DNA of 64,000 bases. Source: a bacterium (GTDB lineage Bacteria > Methylomirabilota > Methylomirabilia > Methylomirabilales > 2-02-FULL-66-22). Every line of letters begins with the position of its first letter. Position 1 is the stretch's first letter. Shown here one piece after another: positions 40,405-48,380 of this stretch. The notes under the pieces were generated by a model. That model ran no database searches. It worked only from the letters and a program-made list of their open reading frames with translations, and was not told the DNA's origin. Both the position numbers and the translations under genes were made by a program. The stretch spans positions 62,001-126,000 of the forward strand of contig JAKPQH010000205.1 of the NCBI GenBank assembly GCA_029580855.1. Direction: 5' to 3'.

Positions 40405-42426
40405 TCAATGCAGAAAGAGAACCGAGATGATGTATCGTGCGGCGCCGCCGACAAGCAGCGCCAGGACGACGGTGAACGCAGAGATCAGCGCCGCGCGTCG
40501 CCACCCCAGTTCCCGCGCCAGGATGGAGATGGTGGCGATGCACGGGACGTAGAGGGTGTTCACGAGCGCGTAGACGACGATCTGGCCCGGTTGCATAAAG
40601 CTCGAGAGGTGGCTGGCCTGCGGACCGTACTCCCCAATGGCGAGGGTGACCAGGAGCTGCAACGCCAGCTCCTTTCGCAGGACGGCCACGATCAAGGTGA
40701 GCCCCGCCACCGCGGGGAGCCCCAGCCAGCCCTCCAGGACGGGTCGAAGCGGCGCGGCCAACGTCCGGAGCAGGCCCGTCTCGTAGAGACCGCCCAGCAC
40801 GATGCTCCCGCCGACCACGATGGGGGTGGCGACCAGAACGAACTCGCGGAAATGGCCCCAGGTGCGCTTCAGCATGGGCAGGAGCGTCGGCCGGCGGAAG
40901 GGGAACATCTCCATGACCAGCCCGGTGCCGCTCCCCGGCAGGAGCCGATCGAGCCCGATGCCCGTGGCGAGCGCGACCAGCGCGGTGACACCGTAAACCG
41001 CCAGGGCCCACTGCCAACCCGCCGTGACGGAGACCGCGCCCAGGATAACCGCCGTGCGCGCGCTGCACGGCGTCAGCACGATCAGGGTGGCGGCGATGAT
41101 GCGTTCCCGCATGGTGCCCAGCACGCGGGTGCCGAGGATGGCGGGGACGTTGCAGCCGGCGGCCGCCACCAGCGGAATGACCGCGCGGCCGTGCAACCCC
41201 ATCTTGTGCATCACGCGGTCGGTGAGGAAGGCCGCCGCGTTCATGTAGCCGGTGTCCTCCAGCAGCGCAAGCAGGAAGTAGAACGTGAGAACGTACGGGA
41301 TCCCGATCGCCAGGGCCGCGTTGATGCCCGCGTCGAACCCCCAGAGAAGCGTCCGGGAGAGGGCGTTGTCTCCCAGAAGGGCGACGAACGGCCAGCGGAT
41401 GGCCGGCGACGCATACGCGGTCCAGAGCCCGCCGAACGCGAGAGAGAGCCAGTCGCCGACCAGAAACAGAAACGCGAAGATGCCGGCCAGCACCACCGCC
41501 AGAACCGGCAGCCCGGTGGCCGGCGCGGTCGTGAACCACCACAACCGGTCGGCGAGCAGGCGCCGCCGGCGCCGCCGGCGCTCCACATCCGATGCGATAA
41601 GACCGGCCAGGCCGTGCCGCTCCCGCGTGAGCAGGAGCGCGGGGTCCTCGCCCCGCAGGTCGCGGAGGGTTCCCGCCAGTTCGTCGCGGAGGCGTCGCAC
41701 GTCGCCCGCATCCGGCGCCCGGGCGATCCAGCCGGCGAACTCCGGATCGCCCTCCAGCAGGAGGATCGCCGCCGCGCGCGCCGGCAAGCCGTGGGGACGG
41801 TCGGGTCGGGCGGCCAGGGCGCGCTCCAGCTTGCCGATGGCGGCCTCGACGTCTTCGCTGTAGCGGAGGCGAATCCGAAGGGGCGTGGGCCGCGCGGCGC
41901 GCCGAACCACCTCGGCCATGACGCGGTCCAGGCCGCTCCCGCGGGTGGCGACGGTGGGGAGCACCGGGCTGCCCAGGATCTCGGCGAGCCGGTCCGCGTC
42001 GATCCGGATGCCGCGGGCCTCGGCCTGGTCCACGACGTTGAGCGCCACGACGAGCGGGATGCCCAGATCGAGGATCTGGAGCCCCAGGTACAGGTTCCGG
42101 GCCAGGTTCGTGGCGTCCAGCACCAGGATGACGACGTCGGGTGTCCCGTCGAGGAGCGCCTGGCGCGCAACCCACTGCTCCTCCGAGACGCCGCCCAGGG
42201 CGTACGCGCCGGGCAGGTCGATGACACCGATGCGCCGGTCCCCGAACCTGGTGACGGCGAACTGCACCTCGACCGTTTTACCGGGATAGTTGGCGGTGGC
42301 CACGCCCATACCGGTCAGCCGGTTGAAGATGCTGGATTTTCCGACGTTGGGATTCCCCGCCAAGGCGACCGACAGGTCGACGTCGGCTCGCAGACCCTTG
42401 AGCGCTCCGTGACAGCTCGGCAGCAT
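40405..42426 (-). CDS. feoB: Ferrous iron transporter FeoB
   Basis: 673 residues. The N-terminal G domain starts LAGNPNVGKSSIFNRLTG (G1), with NYPGKTVE (switch I) and DLPGAY (G3), followed by the NVVDQ (G4-like) segment. The C-terminal half has about eight to ten helices with the paired motifs GCNVPAILGTR and VPCIATISILARELGW. It is GTP-gated uptake of Fe(II) across the inner membrane. The gene follows the DtxR-type regulator by 63 nt. No separate feoA gene precedes it; the DtxR protein carries the FeoA-like domain. Start ATG 42426 with AGAGGAAG. Confidence 0.95.
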   Translation of the reverse strand: MLPSCHGALKGLRADVDLSVALAGNPNVGKSSIFNRLTGMGVATANYPGKTVEVQFAVTRFGDRRIGVIDLPGAYALGGVSEEQWVARQALLDGTPDVVILVLDATNLARNLYLGLQILDLGIPLVVALNVVDQAEARGIRIDADRLAEILGSPVLPTVATRGSGLDRVMAEVVRRAARPTPLRIRLRYSEDVEAAIGKLERALAARPDRPHGLPARAAAILLLEGDPEFAGWIARAPDAGDVRRLRDELAGTLRDLRGEDPALLLTRERHGLAGLIASDVERRRRRRRLLADRLWWFTTAPATGLPVLAVVLAGIFAFLFLVGDWLSLAFGGLWTAYASPAIRWPFVALLGDNALSRTLLWGFDAGINAALAIGIPYVLTFYFLLALLEDTGYMNAAAFLTDRVMHKMGLHGRAVIPLVAAAGCNVPAILGTRVLGTMRERIIAATLIVLTPCSARTAVILGAVSVTAGWQWALAVYGVTALVALATGIGLDRLLPGSGTGLVMEMFPFRRPTLLPMLKRTWGHFREFVLVATPIVVGGSIVLGGLYETGLLRTLAAPLRPVLEGWLGLPAVAGLTLIVAVLRKELALQLLVTLAIGEYGPQASHLSSFMQPGQIVVYALVNTLYVPCIATISILARELGWRRAALISAFTVVLALLVGGAARYIISVLFLH

Positions 42427-42489
42427 GACTTCCTCTGGCCCCCAAAAAGATATCGCGCGCGACCGCGGGGACCTCCCGACGCCCAGGAT

Positions 42490-43203
42490 CTACCGACCGC
42501 GCCGGCGGTGCCGTCGGCGCCGGGGACCCGCCTCCGCATCGCCGCGCACCAGAATCTTGGCGGCCACATCCCGCCCGATGGCGTACCGCGAGCCGCCAAC
42601 CTGCACCAGCAGCGGTCCCCCGAAGGGCGCGACCTCTTCCACCGTCAGCGGCGTCTTCGGGAGAAGCCCGAGACTGGCCAGGTAGCGGAGCAGGACGGCC
42701 TCTTCTTCGGCGATCTGCTCGATCCGCACCCGCGTGCCGGCGGGGACGCTGTCCAGCCTCCACCTGGGCTGGGCGGCGCCGCCGCTCCCGGGGATCGGGC
42801 TGCCGTGGGGGCAAGTCTCCGGATCGTTCAGGAGCGACCTGAGCCGGGACTCGGCCTCGGGGGTGAGGGAGTGCTCGAGCCGCATGGCTTCGTCGTGGAC
42901 CCGATCCCACGGGAGGCCGAGGACGTCGGTGAGCAGCCGCTCGGACAGCCGATGCCGCCGGATGACGGCAGCCGCCTGTCGCCGCCCCTCGTCGGACAGC
43001 GCCAGCCCGCCCGCCTCCGAATCCAGCAGGCCACGGACCCGCAACTCCCGCAGAGCGGCCTCGGCGGTGGAGGCGGGGATGCGCGCGAAGGCGGTGACGT
43101 CCGCCGCCGTGGCCGGGCGCCCCTGCTCCGCGCTGCGCTGCACGGCCTGCAGACAGTCCTCCAAGATCTCGTCGGTGACGACCGACCCGGGGGCGTCGGT
43201 CAT
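42490..43203 (-). CDS. DtxR/MntR-type metal-dependent regulator with FeoA-like domain
   Basis: 237 residues. Winged helix at the N-terminus, dimerisation helices including DEAMRLEHSLTPEAESRL, the metal-site stretch CPHGSPIPGSGG, and a C-terminal SH3/FeoA-like domain (VRIEQIAEEEAVLLRYLASLGLLPKTPLTVEEVAPFGGPL). A basic Arg tail ends it. ATG 43203 overlaps the upstream Fur stop (ATGA). Regulates iron or manganese genes; two metal regulators in one operon is unusual. Confidence 0.88.
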   Translation of the reverse strand: MTDAPGSVVTDEILEDCLQAVQRSAEQGRPATAADVTAFARIPASTAEAALRELRVRGLLDSEAGGLALSDEGRRQAAAVIRRHRLSERLLTDVLGLPWDRVHDEAMRLEHSLTPEAESRLRSLLNDPETCPHGSPIPGSGGAAQPRWRLDSVPAGTRVRIEQIAEEEAVLLRYLASLGLLPKTPLTVEEVAPFGGPLLVQVGGSRYAIGRDVAAKILVRGDAEAGPRRRRHRRRGR

Positions 43204-43706
43204 GGCACGCCCCTCGCCCGGGGCCGGGCCGGGACGCCGCGCGACCCGCGAGGGGTGCGACGACCGTCCAGTCGAGCGCAGTCGCGGCAGATCCCGTACA
43301 GTTCCAGCCGCTGCTCGGTGACCGTGAAGCCCCGGCTGCGGGCGACCCTGGCCCCCAGTTCCCGCAACGTGGCGTCCTGAAACTCCTGGATCTTGCCACA
43401 GCGCGTGCAGATCAGATGGTGGTGCGTCCAGTCGGCGGGGTTGGGGTCGAAGCGGGCGTAGCTCTCGCCAAACGTGCGCTCCGTGGCCAGACCGGCCTGG
43501 CGCAGCAGCTTCAGCGTGCGGTAGACGGTGACCAGACCCAGGCCGGCGTCGCGGGAGCGGAGCTGGTGGTACAGCTCCTCGGCGCTGACGTGCCGGCGAC
43601 CGGCGAAGAAGGCATGCGCGATGCGCTCCCGCTGGCGCGTGCTCTTGAGGCCGGCGCGCGACAGAAAGTCGGTGAAGTGGCGGACCCCGGGATCGGCGTC
43701 GATCAT
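43200..43706 (-). CDS. Fur-family regulator leading the feoB operon
   Basis: 168 residues from ATG 43706 with GGAGG 5 nt upstream; the frame extends to 43736 without a ribosome binding site. It has a winged helix (KSTRQRERIAHAFF and VTVYRTLKLLRQAGLA), HHHLICTRCGK, and CRDCAR, the paired Cys of the structural zinc. The C-terminal tail is Arg/Pro-rich. Leads the fur-dtxR-feoB operon, with a Fur-box-like element downstream of its promoter. Probable iron sensor, though PerR cannot be excluded. Confidence 0.88.
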   Translation of the reverse strand: MIDADPGVRHFTDFLSRAGLKSTRQRERIAHAFFAGRRHVSAEELYHQLRSRDAGLGLVTVYRTLKLLRQAGLATERTFGESYARFDPNPADWTHHHLICTRCGKIQEFQDATLRELGARVARSRGFTVTEQRLELYGICRDCARLDGRRTPRGSRGVPARPRARGVP

Positions 43707-43720
43707 GCGGGCCTCCAAAA

Positions 43721-43735
43721 TGAAAATGAATGTCA
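43721..43735. promoter_or_regulatory. Fur-box-like element of the fur-dtxR-feoB operon
   Basis: TGAAAATGAATGTCA, a 7-1-7-type imperfect palindrome (five of seven pairs match), 15 nt before the Fur start codon and 12 nt after the -10. This is the same placement as the element of the fur-znu operon. Confidence 0.5.
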
Positions 43736-43747
43736 AAGTCTTCGCGG

Positions 43748-43776
43748 AAGATACGCGCGGCGCGGCGGGTTGTCAA
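43748..43776 (-). promoter_or_regulatory. Promoter of the fur-dtxR-feoB operon
   Basis: On the minus strand, consensus TTGACA (43776-43771), a 17-nt spacer and TATCTT (43753-43748). Confidence 0.65.
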
Positions 43777-43808
43777 GCGGGAAATGCGGGCGGCGCGGGG
43801 ACCGCCGG

Positions 43809-45296
43809 TCATTCGGCGGCGGGGACGGGCAGCCGGTTCACCGGACCGAGGGCGGCCAGGGCCGACTCGAGCCGCGCCGTGCCGCCCACGACGAGAACGG
43901 TCGCGTCGTCCGGCCGCAGATACCGCCTGGCGACCCGTTGCACGTCCTCGCGGGTGACGGCGCGATACCGATCCAGCAGCGTGTCGAGATAATCGAGCGG
44001 GTACCCGTCGAACTCCAGCGCGAGGAGCTGCGTCACGACGCTGAACCGCGACGTAAAGCGAAAGACAAAAGAGTTGATGATGGCGTCCTTGGCGCCCGCC
44101 AGTTCCGCCGCGGTCACCGGCGATTCGCGGATGCGCGCCATCTCCTCCAGGATGACCCCCACGGCGCGGGGGACGTTCGCGGTCTTGGTCTGGAGCGTCA
44201 CCCGAAACAGCCCGATGTCGCGCGTGGTCGTCGGGAAGGACGAGGAGACCGAGTAGGCCAGCCCCTCCTCGGTCCGCACCCGCTCCACGATGCGGCTGCT
44301 GAACCCGCTGCCGCCGAGGATCATGTCCAGGATCTGGATGGCGTACCGGTCCGGGTTGGAGCGGCGGATGCCGAAGTGACCCACGACGACGTTGGCCTGG
44401 GTGAGGTCGCGCGGCACGAGGTAGACGGTGCGGTCAACGCGCGGGACCACCGCGGGCGGGGTGGGCAAGTCGAGCGGGCCGACGGCGGACCAGTCGGCCA
44501 GCCGGGCCTGGATTTTGGCGGCGAGCTCCTCCACGCTGAAGTCGCCCACCACGGCGAGGAACATGTTGTCGGGGCGAAGCAAACGCCGGAAGTGGGCCAG
44601 GAGGTCCTCCCGGCGGATGGCGGCGGCCTGCGCCGGTGTGAGGGGTCGGCCCAAGGGATGGGCCTCGGTGTACATGACGCGGCTGAATTCCCGCATCATG
44701 AGACGGGAGGGATTTTCGGCCACGCGGCGCAGGTCTTCGATCACACGGCCGCGGTAGGTCTCGAGAGGGACGGTGTCAAACGCCGGGCGGCGCAGCATGT
44801 CCGCCAAGAGGTCCAGTGCGCGGTCGGCATCCTTGGCCAAAGCGCTCATGCTCACGGAAATGGTCTCCGGCGCAACGCCGGCCTCGACGGAGATACCCAG
44901 GACCTCCAGCTCCTCATTCAGGGCCGCGCTGGACATGCCCTCGGTGCCGCCGGAGCGGAGCTGAGCTGCCGTGAACTGCGCCACCCCGGGGCGGGACGGC
45001 TCTTCGTATAGACTGCCGGCGCGGAAAAGCGCGTAGGCCTTGAGCACGGGGAGCGATGGATCGCTGGCCAAGTACAGCACGAGACCGTTGGGCAGGACAC
45101 GCCGCTCGACCTCCCGCCCCACGCGGGGGACGGTCAGGTCGAGCGGCGGAAAGGTCATGCGTTCAACCAACTCCGATCCGGGCGAGCGGGGGGCCGCCTG
45201 TGGGCGCGTGTGGGCCACGGCACACCCGCCCAGCAGGATGATCACCGCAAGGCACAAAGCGAGGTGGGGGCGAACACCCCGGTGTCGCAGACGCAT
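43809..45296 (-). CDS. M16 peptidase family subunit, inactive-type lipoprotein
   Basis: 495 residues of the insulinase/M16 fold. The N-terminus is a lipoprotein signal ending LLGGC. Where the active subunit has HxxEH, this one has GVAQFTAAQLRSGG, so the zinc ligands are absent. The C-terminal half carries FSSRIVERVRTEEGLAYS, the family's substrate-binding stretch with the Arg-Tyr pair. ATG 45296 has GGGGGGA upstream and is preferred over TTG 45305. It is 57 nt behind the active subunit, and the two likely form a heterodimer. Confidence 0.88.
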   Translation of the reverse strand: MRLRHRGVRPHLALCLAVIILLGGCAVAHTRPQAAPRSPGSELVERMTFPPLDLTVPRVGREVERRVLPNGLVLYLASDPSLPVLKAYALFRAGSLYEEPSRPGVAQFTAAQLRSGGTEGMSSAALNEELEVLGISVEAGVAPETISVSMSALAKDADRALDLLADMLRRPAFDTVPLETYRGRVIEDLRRVAENPSRLMMREFSRVMYTEAHPLGRPLTPAQAAAIRREDLLAHFRRLLRPDNMFLAVVGDFSVEELAAKIQARLADWSAVGPLDLPTPPAVVPRVDRTVYLVPRDLTQANVVVGHFGIRRSNPDRYAIQILDMILGGSGFSSRIVERVRTEEGLAYSVSSSFPTTTRDIGLFRVTLQTKTANVPRAVGVILEEMARIRESPVTAAELAGAKDAIINSFVFRFTSRFSVVTQLLALEFDGYPLDYLDTLLDRYRAVTREDVQRVARRYLRPDDATVLVVGGTARLESALAALGPVNRLPVPAAE

Positions 45297-45353
45297 CAGG
45301 CGCAATCCCCCCAGATACGATCTCCGGCGGATGCCGTCCAGTGCGGCGATCGT

Positions 45354-46907
45354 TCAGTTCAGTCGGGCTCCCGCACCGCGCGGGGTCGGCGCGGGTCCCC
45401 GGACCAGCGCCGCCACGGTCCGGCGCGTGGGAACGAGATAGCGCCGGGCCACGTCGCGCACCTCCTCGGCCGTCACGGCGGCGAGTTTCTCCTGATCCGA
45501 GAACGGGGAGCGCCAGTCTCCCGTGAGGGCCCAGGCGTTCCCCAGCCGGGACGCCAGGCCGGCGTTGGACGCCAGATGTTCCACCGCCTCGACCTCCGTT
45601 TGGTTTCGGACCTTGAGCATCTCCCGCGCATGGACGACGTCCGACTTCAGCGCCGCGATCTCGGTCTCGATGGCGGCTTCGATTTCTTCCAGGGTATGCG
45701 GAGCCCGCGGCGTGGCCTGGACCACGAAGAGTCCTGCGTACTGCAGAAACCAAGGGCCGGCGGAGATCCCGCTCGCCAACCGCTCCTCCTCCACCAGGCG
45801 CTTGTAGAGGCGCGACGACCGGCCGTCACCCAGGAGCGCGCCCAGGACCGCGAGGGGATAGGAATCCGGATGGCCGAGCGGCGGCGCCTGGTACAGCATG
45901 AGCATCTGCGGCTCCGCGGGAAACTCGACGCGGATACGGCGTTCGCCGGGCTGGGGCGGCTCCTCCAGGATCGGTGCGGGCGGAATCGCTTGGGGCGCGA
46001 GATCGCCGAAGTACCGCTCCGCCAGGCGGACCACTTCCGCCGGGTCCAGGTCGCCCACCAGCACCGCCAGCGCGTTGTTGGGCGCGTAATGCGTCCTGAA
46101 GTACGCCTGGGCCTGTGGGCGGCTGAGATTTTTCAGGTCGCCTGGCCAACCCAGGATCGGATGCCGGTAGGGGAGCGCCGTGAAGGCCGTACCGACGGCG
46201 GCTTCCATCAATCGGCCGTAAGGGTTGGTGTCCACCCGCTGTCGTCGCTCTTCCTGGACGACGTCTCGTTCGGTGTAAAACTCCCGAAACACCGGGTCGC
46301 GCATGCGGTCCGATTCCAGGAGCGCCCAAAGCTCCAGCCGGTTCTTGGGGAGGCTGACGAAATACTGTGTCCCGTCCCGGGAGGTGGAGGCGTTCAGGTT
46401 CATTGCGCCGTTTCGACGATAGATATCCCAGAGCTCGTTTCGGATGACGAAGCGCTTCGCCTGCCGCTCCAGGCTCGCCAGTTCCTTCTCGAGCGCCGCG
46501 GCCCGATCAGGATCGGGGAGGACCCCGCTCACCCGCATCTTCCGTCGTTCCGTCTCCAACAGCACGTGGAGCGCATCGATCCGCTCCAGCAAGGGCTGCT
46601 CTCGAACGGGGTCGGTCGAGCCGAACCGGGTCGTTCCTTTGAACATCATGTGCTCGAGCAGATGCGCCAGACCGGTTTGCCCCGGCGCCTCGTTCACGCT
46701 GCCGACCTTGAAGCGGAGAAAAGCGGCAAACGTGGGCGATTCGCGCCGCTCGACGATGAGGAAACGCATCCCGTTCTCGAGCGCGTACTCGGTCACCGGG
46801 AGCCGGAATCTTTCCGCGAGGACCGTCGTCGCTGCCGCGCATCCGGCCCAGAAGAGGAGGATCGAGATCGCAAAAAAGCCGGTGGATCGCTTCACTGTCG
46901 AACCCAT
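45354..46907 (-). CDS. M16 zinc peptidase, active subunit
   Basis: 517 residues with a signal/lipobox-like start (SILLFWAGCA). The inverted zinc motif HLLEHMMFKGT (HxxEH) is intact at about residues 80-90, with a downstream Glu (ERDVVQEERRQR). The C-terminal half has the substrate-binding GRSSRLYKRLVEEERLASG. Periplasmic endopeptidase, paired with the inactive subunit just downstream. ATG 46907 is used; a long upstream extension of the frame to 47180 has no ribosome binding site and runs through the promoter region. Confidence 0.9.
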   Translation of the reverse strand: MGSTVKRSTGFFAISILLFWAGCAAATTVLAERFRLPVTEYALENGMRFLIVERRESPTFAAFLRFKVGSVNEAPGQTGLAHLLEHMMFKGTTRFGSTDPVREQPLLERIDALHVLLETERRKMRVSGVLPDPDRAAALEKELASLERQAKRFVIRNELWDIYRRNGAMNLNASTSRDGTQYFVSLPKNRLELWALLESDRMRDPVFREFYTERDVVQEERRQRVDTNPYGRLMEAAVGTAFTALPYRHPILGWPGDLKNLSRPQAQAYFRTHYAPNNALAVLVGDLDPAEVVRLAERYFGDLAPQAIPPAPILEEPPQPGERRIRVEFPAEPQMLMLYQAPPLGHPDSYPLAVLGALLGDGRSSRLYKRLVEEERLASGISAGPWFLQYAGLFVVQATPRAPHTLEEIEAAIETEIAALKSDVVHAREMLKVRNQTEVEAVEHLASNAGLASRLGNAWALTGDWRSPFSDQEKLAAVTAEEVRDVARRYLVPTRRTVAALVRGPAPTPRGAGARLN

Positions 46908-47261
46908 ATTTCCGACCGTGGGAGACGTGTCGGGTAATGTAACACGGTAAGCGTCTGGAATAGAAGAGGGCAAAGATGGGAAAGGATACACGGGCAAAAC
47001 GGCCCGCCGAAAAAGCGGACGAGGTTCGGGATTCCGGGGGTCTCGCGTCCATCCGGTTGACCCGATCGGACGATGCCCTGTCTTGCAATAGACGCTTGCG
47101 GCTTTTGCCACAAGATCCCGTGTGCGTTGGGACACTCTCGTTTGCCGAAGGGCATTTGTCCGACTTTCTCTGATCAACATGACAAACGGCCAAACTCAAA
47201 ACTCATTGAAAAATAAGGCATCGAGAACTCGGGTGGCCGCGGAGTGTCGTCGAGGTGACGG
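46908..47261. other. Divergent intergenic region
   Basis: About 350 nt between the M16 operon and the ferritin-like gene, relatively AT-richer than the rest. It should contain the M16 promoter, but I see no unambiguous -35/-10 pair there. On the plus side it holds the sigma-54 promoter at its right end. Confidence 0.45.
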
Positions 47262-47277
47262 TGGCACCATGATTGCT
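47262..47277 (+). promoter_or_regulatory. Sigma-54 (-24/-12) promoter for the ferritin-like gene
   Basis: TGGCAC, five bases, TTGCT. The GG and GC dinucleotides are separated by exactly ten bases, as required for RpoN promoters. It lies 54 nt before the ATG at 47331. No activator gene is adjacent. Confidence 0.6.
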
Positions 47278-47330
47278 CTTTCGCGTTAGCGGCGACGCGA
47301 GATGCGCCGGCAGTCGGTCGGAGGAGCGGG

Positions 47331-47837
47331 ATGGGCAAGGCTGCCCCCAAGAGCGAAAGCGACATCATCCTCATGGCGATCGCCAAAGAGAAAGAGACCT
47401 GCGCTCACCTCGCCGCCGCCGCGCGGATGTCCACATCCCCGAAGGCCAAACGACTGTACAACCAGCTGGCTCTGGACGAACTCAAACATCTCCTGAGTCT
47501 CGTGAGTCTTCTGGACGGCTTGGCCGACGACTGCCTCGCCAATCTGGATCTGACCTTCCCCGCCGTGCAGTTCCCGGATCCGCTCCCCCAGAGCGAAGAC
47601 CACCTGCTCCAATCCGCCCTGGCGGAGGAGCGACAATCGCAGCAGCTCTTCACGAATCTGGTCGAGGTGGCGGAGCGGGAGGAGATTCTCGCCGTCCTGG
47701 AAATACTGCGGGCCGAGGAAGAAGATCATCTTGCGCGTCTGCGCTCCCTGCTGTACGGGCTGGAGGCGGATCGTCCGGTGGTGGCCAAGTGGCTGCGATC
47801 CATCCGTCGCCTGGTTCCCACGGGCCAACTGCACTGA
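47331..47837 (+). CDS. Ferritin-like (rubrerythrin-type) four-helix protein
   Basis: 168 residues, nearly all helical. Four helices with carboxylate/His positions: AIAKEKET, LDELKHLLS (E-x-x-H), LAEERQSQQLF, and AEEEDHLARLRSLL (E-x-x-H-like). This is the arrangement of a di-iron ferritin-like domain. No rubredoxin Cys pairs. It is preceded by an AGGAG ribosome binding site and the sigma-54 promoter. Different in sequence from the ferritin-like gene at 26142. Peroxide reduction or iron handling is possible. Confidence 0.7.
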   Translation: MGKAAPKSESDIILMAIAKEKETCAHLAAAARMSTSPKAKRLYNQLALDELKHLLSLVSLLDGLADDCLANLDLTFPAVQFPDPLPQSEDHLLQSALAEERQSQQLFTNLVEVAEREEILAVLEILRAEEEDHLARLRSLLYGLEADRPVVAKWLRSIRRLVPTGQLH

Positions 47838-47860
47838 CCGGCGGGCAGATTCCCCGCCGG
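47838..47860. terminator. Hairpin directly after the ferritin-like gene
   Basis: Perfect 8-bp stem CCGGCGGG (47838-47845) with 47853-47860 around a 7-nt loop, starting right after the stop codon. No T-tract. Probably a weak terminator or a 3'-stabilising structure. Confidence 0.45.
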
Positions 47861-47956
47861 CGCCTCCGGAGCGCCGGCCGGCGCGGCTTGACAACGCGGG
47901 GTCCGGTGGCCCCATTTGAACGTGTCCTCGTTACGGCGAGGCAAGGAGGAGGGACG

Positions 47957-48214
47957 ATGGTGCCTGAGGTCGAGGTGTGGTCTCCCGAACAGGAACTGCG
48001 GCTTCTGGAGGAGTTGGCGGAGACGGAAGCCGACGCCTTTGACTTTGACTTGGGGCTGCCTGTTCCGGTCGCGGCCGCGGAGCCGGAGCAGACGTGGGTG
48101 GCCTACTGGCAATTACCGCCGAACGGGCTCCGCGGCAAGCCGCGGGCCGGCTCGCGTCCGGTTCGCGGCCGCTGGCGCCGCCGCCCGCAACTGCCGGACC
48201 AGGGCGCGTTCTAG
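47957..48214 (+). CDS. 85-aa protein of unknown function
   Basis: Starts at ATG 47957 behind an excellent AAGGAGGAGGG ribosome binding site and ends 31 nt before a strong terminator, so it is probably real. The N-terminal half is acidic (EVEVWSPEQELRLLEELAETEADAFDFD), the C-terminal third basic (RGRWRRRPQ). There is no signal peptide or membrane helix. I recognise no family. Confidence 0.55.
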   Translation: MVPEVEVWSPEQELRLLEELAETEADAFDFDLGLPVPVAAAEPEQTWVAYWQLPPNGLRGKPRAGSRPVRGRWRRRPQLPDQGAF

Positions 48215-48245
48215 ACACACGAGGGCCGGCCCCATGACTATCCGA

Positions 48246-48272
48246 CCCCGGCGGCAATGCCGCCGGGGTTTT
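48246..48272 (+). terminator. Rho-independent terminator
   Basis: A perfect 10-bp stem CCCCGGCGGC (48246-48255), AAT loop, complement to 48268, then TTTTG. The clearest intrinsic terminator on the plus strand; it ends the transcript of the 85-aa gene. Confidence 0.85.
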
Positions 48273-48294
48273 GCTTTGGGTGCGGCCGGCGGCG

Positions 48295-48323
48295 TTGACA
48301 GAACGCGCTTGCCCATGTAAATA
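48295..48323 (+). promoter_or_regulatory. Promoter of the GGR-copA operon
   Basis: Consensus TTGACA (48295-48300), a 17-nt spacer and TAAATA (48318-48323), 58 nt before the ATG at 48381. Confidence 0.65.
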
Positions 48324-48380
48324 CCCATCGTCGGCAGGTCGGGGGCGAGGTGTTCTTCGCGGGTCGCGGAGCGTTTCTTG

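Noticed and set aside
40408..43380. 990-codon plus-strand ORF
   Set aside because: Antisense to feoB and dtxR; low-complexity shadow.
42490..43812. 440-codon ORF joining DtxR to an upstream segment
   Set aside because: The segment above 43203 is a shadow of the Fur gene; the DtxR start at 43203 overlaps the Fur stop.
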